DNA of 20,448 nucleotides from assembly GCA_020072905.1 (NCBI GenBank), contig JAIQGB010000018.1:1-20448 (forward strand). Reading direction: 5' to 3'. The notes under the pieces were generated by a model, which was given only the letters and a program-made list of their open reading frames with translations, was not told where the DNA came from and did not search any database. The stretch comes from Terriglobia bacterium. Its GTDB lineage: Bacteria; Acidobacteriota; Terriglobia; UBA7540. Position 1 is the first letter of the stretch. Every line of letters begins with the position of its first letter. This document shows, piece by piece, positions 1 through 6,851 of this stretch. The position numbers were made by a program, and so were the translations under genes.

Positions 1-1656
1 GCTCGCGTTCGAGAGATCGCTTTCATCGGCGAAGGTCCCGGTCCGCAGATACGCAACCAGCGCGATACCCAGCGGGACCAGCATGATCCCAGCGGTAATC
101 GCTCCAGAAAACATCAGATAGTGATTGGGCGAGCGCAGCAAAAGAAATGCGGTGTACAGCGCGTCCACGGAGTAGTGCCAGATCAGCGTGGCGAGAATGC
201 CGAAGCGCAGCATGATAAGCCCGATGATGATTCCGCCCATTCCCACTTCCAGACCGCGAATGAAAAACGGCTGATTGGGATAGGCCGAGTGGAGAAAGCC
301 CCAAATGAAGGCCGCCAGCACCAGTGCTGCCGGCTTCGAGCGCAAAATGCGGTTCAGGAAGGGAATCGAAAAAGCTCGAAACTGCAGCTCCTCGGAAACC
401 GCGGGGAGGAAGCCGATGAAGAGCACCCAGACCCAGGGAATCTTCGTGCTGAGCAGGTCCGAATAGTTCACGTCGGACGGCGCCCACGCCCCCAGTTTGT
501 TGGCGGCGAGATAGAAGATCGTTTGGTAGGCGAAGAAGAAGAATGTCAGGCCAATCCCCACCGCGTTGGCCAGAAAGAAGGAGCGCGAGCGAAGTCCTTG
601 CCAGGAGAAAGACCGCCGCAAGGACATCAGCCGGGGGTAGCCGGCGCGATAGACGGGTTCGGAACCCGCTGTGAGGAAGAACACCCACGCCCCGACGCCG
701 AGGGCGGCGAGCAGGCTTTGCTGGAGATACCCGGCGATGAAACTCGAGTAGGAATCAGTGGTCGCGTAGCCGAACTCCGCCATGGGATAGTTATTCAACT
801 GTCCAAGGAAATAGAGGCCCGTGGCCACAAAGCCCAGCACCAGGGAGAGCTTGACGGGGACGTCGCGGTCGCGGAGCCGGCGCACGAGGATAATCAGCAT
901 CGCCGCGGTCAGCAGCACGAAGAGAACTTCGTCCACGAGCTGTGCCGAGTTGTTGCGCGAGCGGAGCTTCTGGTAATCGCGCGACCACTGCTCGGGGATC
1001 TTGACGAACTCGCGGTAGCTGGCCACCTGGTCCCCGTCCACTTCGACTGTCACACGCCAGCTCCCGTCGCCCAAGTCGACGCTCTTCTGCTTCCAGGTGA
1101 AATCGTGGTCGGTGCGCGCCGGGCGTTTCTGGCTCTCGCCCTCGACGAATTCCAGGTCCGCAGAATCGCGCTTCATCACTTCGTGCAGGAACTGCTCGGC
1201 AATCTTGCGCGCGGCCGCGGCGTCCAGGTTGGCACCCGGCGCCGCCTCCGGGATCTCGTGATCGAAACCCGTGACCTCTCCCGCCGGACTGATCTCAACT
1301 CGGAACTCCTCCTGTTGCTGAGGGCGGAACCAGCGATGCTCCCATCGCCAGAGGCGAATGGGGCCGCGCGTCAGCTTGTTCATGCGCTCGAGGCCTTGAG
1401 TCCGCTCCAGGTAAACCTTGGCGGCATCGTCATAGTCGAAGATGGCGGCGTGCCGGTAGCCTTCCACACGAATGCCGCGCTCGGCGAGAAACTTTTGCGC
1501 GATGGGCGCGGAATCGTCGCGGTTCACGCGGAATTCGATGGCCGCCTCGGGAAATGCCCGCCAGAAATACTTGGCGCCGATCCCCAGCGAGATGACGGCC
1601 ACCAGCGCGGCGATGCCGAGAGTTTTGCGGTCGGAGGAGGTCAGTTTGATGGGCAT
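1..1656 (-). CDS. CPBP-family intramembrane glutamic protease, C-terminus cut by window edge
   Basis: Membrane protease of the CPBP (CAAX/ABI, Rce1-like) family. The frame is open for 552 codons from ATG at 1656 to the window edge with no stop, so the carboxyl end is missing. All three family motifs are visible: EExxxR (E422, E423, R427 in SEELQFRAF), a histidine in FIWGFLHS (H456), and a second in IWHYSVDA (H494). One membrane segment lies at about residues 12-30, then about 210 mostly soluble residues (31-240), then a multi-pass region from about 241 on. That long amino-terminal soluble part is not part of the protease fold and may be a substrate or sensor domain (inference). The start is preceded by TGAGGA at good spacing and by its own -10 element. 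The substrate cannot be told; in bacteria the family is often linked to peptide maturation or self-immunity. Confidence 0.9.
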   Translation of the reverse strand, partial: MPIKLTSSDRKTLGIAALVAVISLGIGAKYFWRAFPEAAIEFRVNRDDSAPIAQKFLAERGIRVEGYRHAAIFDYDDAAKVYLERTQGLERMNKLTRGPIRLWRWEHRWFRPQQQEEFRVEISPAGEVTGFDHEIPEAAPGANLDAAAARKIAEQFLHEVMKRDSADLEFVEGESQKRPARTDHDFTWKQKSVDLGDGSWRVTVEVDGDQVASYREFVKIPEQWSRDYQKLRSRNNSAQLVDEVLFVLLTAAMLIILVRRLRDRDVPVKLSLVLGFVATGLYFLGQLNNYPMAEFGYATTDSYSSFIAGYLQQSLLAALGVGAWVFFLTAGSEPVYRAGYPRLMSLRRSFSWQGLRSRSFFLANAVGIGLTFFFFAYQTIFYLAANKLGAWAPSDVNYSDLLSTKIPWVWVLFIGFLPAVSEELQFRAFSIPFLNRILRSKPAALVLAAFIWGFLHSAYPNQPFFIRGLEVGMGGIIIGLIMLRFGILATLIWHYSVDALYTAFLLLRSPNHYLMFSGAITAGIMLVPLGIALVAYLRTGTFADESDLSNAS

Positions 1657-1688
1657 ACGATCCTCATAACAACGCCGAAGGCGAAGGG

Positions 1689-1697
1689 ATTATATCA
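1689..1697 (-). promoter_or_regulatory. Extended -10 promoter for the CPBP protease gene
   Basis: On the minus strand the sequence reads TGATATAAT, a perfect TATAAT with the TGn extension, about 33 bases upstream of the ATG at 1656. No good -35 hexamer sits at 16-18 bases, which extended -10 promoters can tolerate. A small inverted repeat (CGCC, TTC, GGCG; 1673-1683) falls at the predicted transcript start. Expected start is near 1682, giving a leader of about 26 bases. Confidence 0.5.
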
Positions 1698-1756
1698 GCG
1701 AGGAACAGCCAGTTGGCAGTCGCCGGTGTCCTTGGTCAACTCCGGCTTCGAGCGAA

Positions 1757-2209
1757 TCAACCTCCGGCTTTGAGGCTTTTGGCCATGACCCAGGCGGCCC
1801 GGCTGTTGGCATAGTATCCCTCGACCTTCTCCACTTTGGTGTAACCGCGGGTCTGATAGAAGCGCTGGGCGACCAGATTGTCCTCGGCTGTCTCGAGGTA
1901 GATCACTTCGACCTTTTGCTCTCGAGCCCATTCTTCCGCGGCGTCCATCAGAATGCGGCCGACGCCCCGGCGGCGATACTCCGCTCGAACGTCGATGGTC
2001 ACGATGTGGGCTGCACGTAGCCCGGCGCGATCAGCGATCAGAAAGCCAACGATCTGACCGCCTTCCTCGGCAATCCAGGTTCGCGACCCACGCCCCGCGA
2101 TAAAGCCGGCTAGCTCACCCTTGCCGTACGAGACTCCTGGAGGGAAGCAGGCTTGGTCGATCTCATAAAGCGTATCGAGGTCCGAGCGACGAAAGGCTCG
2201 CAAGTGCAT
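1757..2209 (-). CDS. GNAT-family N-acetyltransferase, RimI-like
   Basis: A 150-residue single-domain GNAT acetyltransferase that uses acetyl-CoA. The acetyl-CoA binding motif A is clear: a beta strand ending in TIDVR followed by RRRGVGRILM (the R/Q-x-x-G-x-G/A signature). The later FYQTRGY segment is the usual motif B region near the carboxyl end. Length and layout match RimI-type enzymes that acetylate the amino terminus of proteins such as ribosomal protein S18, but GNAT substrates cannot be read from these motifs alone. I prefer ATG at 2209; a TTG three codons upstream (2218) is possible, and neither has a strong ribosome binding site. It lies 50-60 bases downstream of the epimerase gene on the same strand and could be co-transcribed with it. 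Confidence 0.85.
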   Translation of the reverse strand: MHLRAFRRSDLDTLYEIDQACFPPGVSYGKGELAGFIAGRGSRTWIAEEGGQIVGFLIADRAGLRAAHIVTIDVRAEYRRRGVGRILMDAAEEWAREQKVEVIYLETAEDNLVAQRFYQTRGYTKVEKVEGYYANSRAAWVMAKSLKAGG

Positions 2210-2269
2210 AGCAGGCAAGACAGGTTGACGTTCTGCACGAAAGCGCGGCCGGTTCAGGTCCGCCAGCCG

Positions 2270-3286
2270 TCACTCTCTGTTCGCCGTCGGAGAGAGTAGT
2301 CCGGTTTCGCGGAACCAGGCCTCCGTACGGCGCATGCCTTCATCCAGCCTGACCCGCAACCGGTGGCCCAGCTTCTCCTCAATGTGGGATTGCTTGTAGA
2401 CGGCCCTGCCCACCAGAAAGCCCAAGGCATTGGGAGGGACGCGGGTTGTCTCGCCCCGCCAGGCCGCGGCGAGATTCCGGTAGTGCACCCAAAGCTTGGC
2501 TGCCCAGAGCGGGACGGAGCGAATGCCGTCTTTTCCAGCCATGCGTGCGTACGCGCCGAAGAACTCCCGCCACGTTGTGGCGCCATCGTTGACGATGAAG
2601 GCGTCTCCGACCGCGCGGTCGTCCTCCGCAACGAGGAGAATTGCATCCACGAGGTTGTCGATGTAGGCGTAATTGAGCAACCCCCGCCCGCCGTTCACGA
2701 AGAACATCTTTCCCTTCCTGACCCGCTTGAGCGGCACAACGCTCCAGTGTGTGGAACCCGGACCGTAGACTCCGGAAGGACGCAGAATCACCGAGGGCAG
2801 CCCTGCCTCGCGATGGTATCGCCAGACGGTGTTTTCCGCGTCGAGCTTGGTGTCGCAGTAAGGGTCGCCACAGTGCCGGCGCGGGCTGCTGTCCAGGATC
2901 TCACCAGCCGTAGGCAGTCCGAAGACCGCGATGCTCGACAGGTGCACGAAACGCTCGACTCGCGCGGCGCTCGAAGCGCGGGCGAGGTTTTCAGTTCCGC
3001 TCACATTTGATCGCTCAAAGACGGCGCGGACCGGGACAGAAGAGACTTGGGCGGCAGCGTGAATCACCACCGAACAACCCTGGACAGCGCGCTCGAGCGA
3101 TCCGTAATCGGCTATGTCGCCCGGGACCAGTTCCACGCCGAGTTTTGCGAGGGGTTCGGCCTTCGCAGGGTTTCGCACGAGGGCGCGGACGCGAGCCCCC
3201 TTCTCAGAGTGGAGACGCCGGACCAGGTGGTCGCCGATGAAACCTGTGGCGCCTGTCACCAGGATTTTGGACTCGGTGAGGTTCAT
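2270..3286 (-). CDS. NAD-dependent epimerase/dehydratase (extended SDR)
   Basis: An extended short-chain dehydrogenase/reductase of 338 residues. The dinucleotide-binding GATGFIG motif is at residues 12-18, an acidic residue follows beta-3 (VPGDIAD), and the active site is HLSS (serines about 117-118) with YCDTK (Y143, K147). RPSGVYGPG matches the conserved segment of epimerases, 4-reductases and 3-beta-HSD-like enzymes. The substrate is probably a nucleotide sugar, a polyketide or terpenoid-type alcohol, or a similar compound; the sequence does not decide. Start choice: ATG at 3286 has GGAAG just upstream, while an in-frame GTG at 3322 would add 12 residues unlikely to belong to a Rossmann fold. 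The aminotransferase-like gene ends 77 bases upstream, so the two may share a transcript. Confidence 0.88.
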   Translation of the reverse strand: MNLTESKILVTGATGFIGDHLVRRLHSEKGARVRALVRNPAKAEPLAKLGVELVPGDIADYGSLERAVQGCSVVIHAAAQVSSVPVRAVFERSNVSGTENLARASSAARVERFVHLSSIAVFGLPTAGEILDSSPRRHCGDPYCDTKLDAENTVWRYHREAGLPSVILRPSGVYGPGSTHWSVVPLKRVRKGKMFFVNGGRGLLNYAYIDNLVDAILLVAEDDRAVGDAFIVNDGATTWREFFGAYARMAGKDGIRSVPLWAAKLWVHYRNLAAAWRGETTRVPPNALGFLVGRAVYKQSHIEEKLGHRLRVRLDEGMRRTEAWFRETGLLSPTANRE

Positions 3287-3363
3287 GCGCTTCCGGAGGT
3301 GGCTACTCGGCCTTTCCCCCACGCCCGGGTCCTTGCAATGCCCCGCCTGGTCTTAGCCTGCCT

Positions 3364-4494
3364 CTACTCGACTACTTCCAACAGCCGGTCGACATCAGCC
3401 TCGTTGTTGTACAAGTAAGGCGAAACGCGGATCATCCCGTGGCGCAGGCTGACGGCAACTTGATTCGCCCGCAGCTTCCGGTGAAGCTCTGTCGTGGCGT
3501 CCTGCGAGTCGGCTTGGAAGGCGAGGATCGTCGAGCGGTGCTCGGGCCGGGCCGCATCGGAGAGCCGATATCCCCGGCGCCTCAGCCCTTCGCCAAGCCG
3601 GCCGAGCAGGCGGCCGCAGTGTTCGTAGACCGTTGAGACGCCGGCACGCTCGACATACTCGAGCGAAGCATCAAGTGCCGAAAGGTTGATGAAGTTGGAT
3701 GTCTCGGGCACGTCGAAGATTTTCGCCGCGCGCGGCAACGTGAACTCGTCCGTGGGGAGCGCGTCGAAATCCTCGCTGCCCTCGACGGCCAGCCAGTTGA
3801 TGACCGGCAGATCGAGCCGGTCCTGGATGTCCCTGCGCAAATAGGCAAATCCGGTTCCGTACGGGCCGAGCAACCACTTGTAGGCAGCGACGGCCAGGAC
3901 GTCCACCGGGATATCCCCGACGTTCAGCGGGAGCGCCCCAACCCCCTGCGTCCCGTCCACGACCAGGAGAGCATTATGGCGGTGTGCAAGGTCGCCAAAG
4001 GCGGTGAGATCAATTCTCGCCCCGCTTGTGTAACTGACCCAATCCACAGCGAGAACGCGCGTGCGGGAGTTGAGCACGGGGGCGACTTCCTCCGGGGCGA
4101 CGTGATGGCCCGCGGGCTTGACCACGTGCACGCACACGCCCAGGCGCCGGAGGTGCAGCCACGTAAACAGATTGGACGGGAAGTTGCGGCTGGTGACGAC
4201 TACCTCGTCGCCAGCCTTCAGGCCGAGCCCGGCAGCCACGATGCCGATGCCGTGCGTGGCGCTGTTGGTGAGCGCGATTTCCCTCTCATCCGCCCCGATC
4301 AGCGCGGCAAACCGCTTCCGCACGCGGTCCGGCAAGTCGAAATACTCCGCCGGGTTCAACCGGTCCGGATAGCACTTCGTTTGAATGGCGCCCTGAACCC
4401 GCGCCTCCGTGAGGCGGGGGAACGGCCCCTGGTACGCGCAGTCCAGGTAGACCGTCGGCGCAAAATCCTGAAAGTCCTGCCGGAAGTCCTTCAT
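3364..4494 (-). CDS. Class V aminotransferase-fold PLP enzyme (not a canonical desulfurase)
   Basis: A PLP-dependent fold type I enzyme of class V, 376 residues. Recognisable elements in order: YLDCAYQGPFP near the amino end, the phosphate-binding NSATHGIG (77-84), VVDGTQGVGAL with D180 and Q183 contacting the cofactor, AAYKWLLGPYG with the Schiff-base lysine K206, and a carboxyl-terminal RVSPYLYNNEADVDRL. NifS/SufS-type cysteine desulfurases carry a catalytic cysteine loop just before this last element; here VAVSLRHGMIRVSP leaves no room for it. The protein therefore looks more like the isopenicillin-N-epimerase/selenocysteine-lyase-like side branch of class V. Substrate unknown. The ATG at 4494 has only a weak ribosome binding site. 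The SDR gene follows 77 bases downstream. Confidence 0.87.
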   Translation of the reverse strand: MKDFRQDFQDFAPTVYLDCAYQGPFPRLTEARVQGAIQTKCYPDRLNPAEYFDLPDRVRKRFAALIGADEREIALTNSATHGIGIVAAGLGLKAGDEVVVTSRNFPSNLFTWLHLRRLGVCVHVVKPAGHHVAPEEVAPVLNSRTRVLAVDWVSYTSGARIDLTAFGDLAHRHNALLVVDGTQGVGALPLNVGDIPVDVLAVAAYKWLLGPYGTGFAYLRRDIQDRLDLPVINWLAVEGSEDFDALPTDEFTLPRAAKIFDVPETSNFINLSALDASLEYVERAGVSTVYEHCGRLLGRLGEGLRRRGYRLSDAARPEHRSTILAFQADSQDATTELHRKLRANQVAVSLRHGMIRVSPYLYNNEADVDRLLEVVE

Positions 4495-4570
4495 GGCGGA
4501 GCCAGCAGTCTACAGCCTGAGGCGCGAAAAAGACAAGATTCCGAAGCCGACGCAGAGTTCGCAATTTCGC

Positions 4571-5404
4571 TCATCGGCCGAGAAAGCGCTTGAGCAGCGA
4601 AGGAGACGCAGCCGCCGCCGTTCCAATCGGGGTGCAGGCGAGGAAGAGCTCGACATCGGCAAAGGGGAGAGGCGCGGTCACGCGCCGCAAATAGTTGACT
4701 TCACGAAGTGCGGCCCAGGATTCGAGACAATGCAGGCACCGGGCCATGTGTTCCTCGGCGGGGGACTTCTCGTACCACGTCCTCTGTCCGTCAAGAATGC
4801 GGATGAGCACTCGGCGCGACGGGCAATCTTCGCGACGTGCAGCGCGCGCCCGGCGGAGGATCTCAAGCCATGCGGACGGCCACGGGCAGGCGTCAATCTC
4901 GAGATCGAAGGCGGCTCCATAGTTCTTCTCGACCTGCTCCAGCGGTTTTCGTATGGCCGCAGACGGGAGCAACAGAATCCGCTCCAGCGTTGCGTCCGAA
5001 TATCCAGCCAGCTTGAACAACACGATTTCCTTCTGCACGAGCGGCAGGTCCTTTAGCAGGGCTTCGACAGACTCCAGGGTCGGAGCCGGGACTGGCGCGG
5101 TATCCAGAGAAGGACCGAGCGTCGATGCTCCCAGGTTCAGATAGAAAGCTCGCAGATCCGCCAGAAACTCGCGCTCGGCCTGGTGGTCGAGGCCTCGCAG
5201 CCGGTCGCAATTGTTCGCACACAGGGAGCGGAGGGCATCCGCCCAGAGCGCCGCCTGCGCCTTCCGAGCGCGTCCGGGCAAGTAGAAGTCATCCAGCGCC
5301 CGCACGATGGGCGTGTACCGGGCCAGGAAGGCTTTCCACGCGGCGCGATCGCCCGCCTCGCATCCTGGCAGGATTCTCTGGAAGGTGTGGAATTTTGGTG
5401 ACAT
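4571..5404 (-). CDS. Degenerate ECF sigma-like protein fused to a zinc anti-sigma-type (zf-HC2) domain
   Basis: 277 residues, not a standard annotated family that I recognise as a whole. Residues 9-95 resemble sigma region 2 of ECF factors: ILPGCEAGDRAAWKAFLARY, then a helix around DALRSLCANNCDRLRGLD. Residues 118-160 resemble region 4: LKDLPLVQKEIVLFKLAGYS followed by a helix-turn-helix-like segment. Residues 192-230 match the zinc anti-sigma (ZAS, zf-HC2) layout: C194-P-S, then LDG, then H219-x3-C223-x2-C226. The tail (231-277) has no clear membrane helix, so the protein is predicted cytoplasmic. A sigma-like protein carrying its own redox- or zinc-responsive inhibitor domain is the natural reading, but loss of sigma activity is equally possible. 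A stop lies upstream in frame with no other start codon between, which fixes the ATG; its binding site is weak. Confidence 0.6.
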   Translation of the reverse strand: MSPKFHTFQRILPGCEAGDRAAWKAFLARYTPIVRALDDFYLPGRARKAQAALWADALRSLCANNCDRLRGLDHQAEREFLADLRAFYLNLGASTLGPSLDTAPVPAPTLESVEALLKDLPLVQKEIVLFKLAGYSDATLERILLLPSAAIRKPLEQVEKNYGAAFDLEIDACPWPSAWLEILRRARAARREDCPSRRVLIRILDGQRTWYEKSPAEEHMARCLHCLESWAALREVNYLRRVTAPLPFADVELFLACTPIGTAAAASPSLLKRFLGR

Positions 5405-5534
5405 GCCCCGACTTGCGGTCGTCGTTCCAGCTTCTTCAACTCGACATCAGCAGCTTGCAGGCTTCCCGCCGGGGAACGCCTAACCGGTATGCACGCCAAG
5501 CCCCGAGGCCACCCCGCCGGCCCCGCGATCCCAG

Positions 5535-6056
5535 CTACTTTCTTTCGGCTTCCAGAATACTCTCGGCCAGATGCGCCACGATGAGATCCGCGGTCTCGCT
5601 GACCACCGCTGCGAGAGTCGGAGGATTATAAGGACGGTGGACACTGTCCTGCCAGATCGGTTCACCGTGGATACCATTCAGATAGACTTCCGAGCGGACG
5701 GACTTCAGCCGCCGCGAGTCGAAGCACGTACCCCGCAGGACGGCATCCGCTTCCTTGCGATCGCCCACGACGCGCAATCGGCGGCCCTTCGCCAGATCTT
5801 CGATCAATTTCTCCCCCAGTGAATTATCCATGCGCTCCACGTATATCTTCTGTACCCGCACGAGTCTTCGCGCATCCATGATGCTGGCGTTTCGAGGGCC
5901 ACGCAGGGAAGGTGCCGGAGCCGGGCCAAGAGTCGGCCGCTTCTGTTCCTGCTGCGGTTGTGGCTGGTCTCCCTCCTTCGTCGCCTGGTCGTCTTGGGGC
6001 CGCGCCATGGCGCCGGAGAGGAGGAACAGGGCGAGAACGATGTACTTCGCTTTCAT
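5535..6056 (-). CDS. Exported protein of unknown function
   Basis: 173 residues. The amino end is a signal peptide (MKAKYIVLALFLLSGAMA, likely cut after residue 18). Next comes a low-complexity Q/P/E-rich linker (about 20-55), then a compact domain (about 60-170) containing IYVERMDNSLGEKL, then RRLRVVGDRKEADAVLRG, and a carboxyl-terminal helix. The pattern of a short helix followed by a strand and 'DRKEADAVL' recalls small exported proteins that assess low-abundance outer-membrane or lipoprotein-like folds, but I do not recognise a named family with certainty. The start at 6056 is chosen over the upstream extension because it begins a proper signal peptide and has GGAG seven bases upstream. 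It sits between the small charged exported protein and the sigma/anti-sigma-like gene. Confidence 0.7.
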   Translation of the reverse strand: MKAKYIVLALFLLSGAMARPQDDQATKEGDQPQPQQEQKRPTLGPAPAPSLRGPRNASIMDARRLVRVQKIYVERMDNSLGEKLIEDLAKGRRLRVVGDRKEADAVLRGTCFDSRRLKSVRSEVYLNGIHGEPIWQDSVHRPYNPPTLAAVVSETADLIVAHLAESILEAERK

Positions 6057-6238
6057 GGGGCGTCTCCGAAAAGACTCGGACGTGCTCGGTCCGGGAGAAC
6101 TCGAGCCCAACCCCGCTCCGCAACGCTCACTCCAACTTGCGAGGTTTTATCAGGGCCGATGTCCGAAGTGCCCGCCCCCTGGGCTCGACGGCTGCCTGCC
6201 GCACCGCTCTTCACGCTGTCCGGCGGCCTGCACGGCAC

Positions 6239-6556
6239 TCACTGTCGGGCCTGATACTCTCTCAATGACCGTTGGCGGTCCGCCAAATCCTGGCTCTCGT
6301 CCTTCTGACGCTCGCGGAGCTCGCGCTTATCTCTCGCCAACTGGTGTTTCATCTGGATGCGTGTGGCGCCAGGTACGCGCGGGTCCTTCATCATTTGCTT
6401 CTGATACTTTTCCTTCATTTTGAGCGCCTGCTTTTCCGCTTTGTGGCGCACTTTCATCTGTTGCTTTTCGAACTTGGAGTTCTGGGCCACAAGCCGAGGC
6501 GGCGAGACGCAGATCCAGATGAGTCCGGCCATCAACGCAACGAGGATTCTTCGCAT
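6239..6556 (-). CDS. Small exported, highly charged helical protein, unknown function
   Basis: 105 residues. A signal peptide (hydrophobic core about residues 4-18, likely cut after LVA at residue 24) is followed by about 80 residues that are almost entirely Lys, Arg, Glu, Gln, Met and Ala, predicted as long helices broken at DPRVPGAT (58-65). No cysteines in the mature part and no catalytic motif. It is of the size and character of periplasmic helical proteins such as Spy/CpxP-like or Skp-like chaperones, but it lacks a motif that proves either, so this is a guess. Start at ATG 6556 has GGGAGG at ideal spacing; an upstream in-frame extension would spoil the signal peptide. It is the first gene after a good promoter at 6651-6679. 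Confidence 0.72.
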   Translation of the reverse strand: MRRILVALMAGLIWICVSPPRLVAQNSKFEKQQMKVRHKAEKQALKMKEKYQKQMMKDPRVPGATRIQMKHQLARDKRELRERQKDESQDLADRQRSLREYQARQ

Positions 6557-6851
6557 TGAACCTCCCGCTCCATCACACCGCAATGCGCGCAAGTGCCAAC
6601 GCGGTCTCGCCTGCTTGCGAAACCCTCCCGCGAGCATCCCTCTGGGGCCGAATATAAGCTACATCGCGGGTTTTGTAAAACACAATCCTGGCCGCACCGG
6701 GAACGCCCCTCGCCGAACCCATCTTCCCTCCACTTCCGAAGCACATCCTTGTTGAAGGCGCCTCTATGCCCGAGGAGGACAACCAGCGGGTTCACTCGGT
6801 CCCCCGGGGCGCCGTCCCGCGGGGCCTTATTCGAGACTTCCGACGGCAACT
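6557..6851. other. Intergenic region between prfB and the small exported gene
   Basis: About 295 bases with no gene I can support. It holds the promoter at 6651-6679 for the minus-strand small exported gene and, nearer prfB, a block of overlapping GC palindromes at 6802-6823 (CCCCGGGG, GGCGCC, CCCGCGGG). These have no following T-run on the minus strand, so I do not call a terminator for prfB. Confidence 0.6.
6651..6679 (-). promoter_or_regulatory. Sigma-70-type promoter for the small exported gene
   Basis: Minus strand: -35 TTTACA (6679-6674), exactly 17 bases, -10 TATATT (6656-6651). Each hexamer differs from consensus at one position. Predicted start is near 6644, giving a leader of about 88 bases before the ATG at 6556. 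This marks the start of a separate transcription unit downstream of prfB. Confidence 0.6.

Noticed and set aside
121..1773. 550-codon open frame on the plus strand
   Set aside because: It lies antisense to the CPBP protease, whose motifs are intact; the protein is Arg/Glu/Gly-rich low complexity, typical of antisense frames in GC-rich DNA.
6802..6823. Overlapping GC palindromes downstream of prfB as a terminator
   Set aside because: No good single stem and no T-run follows on the minus strand; too weak to call.
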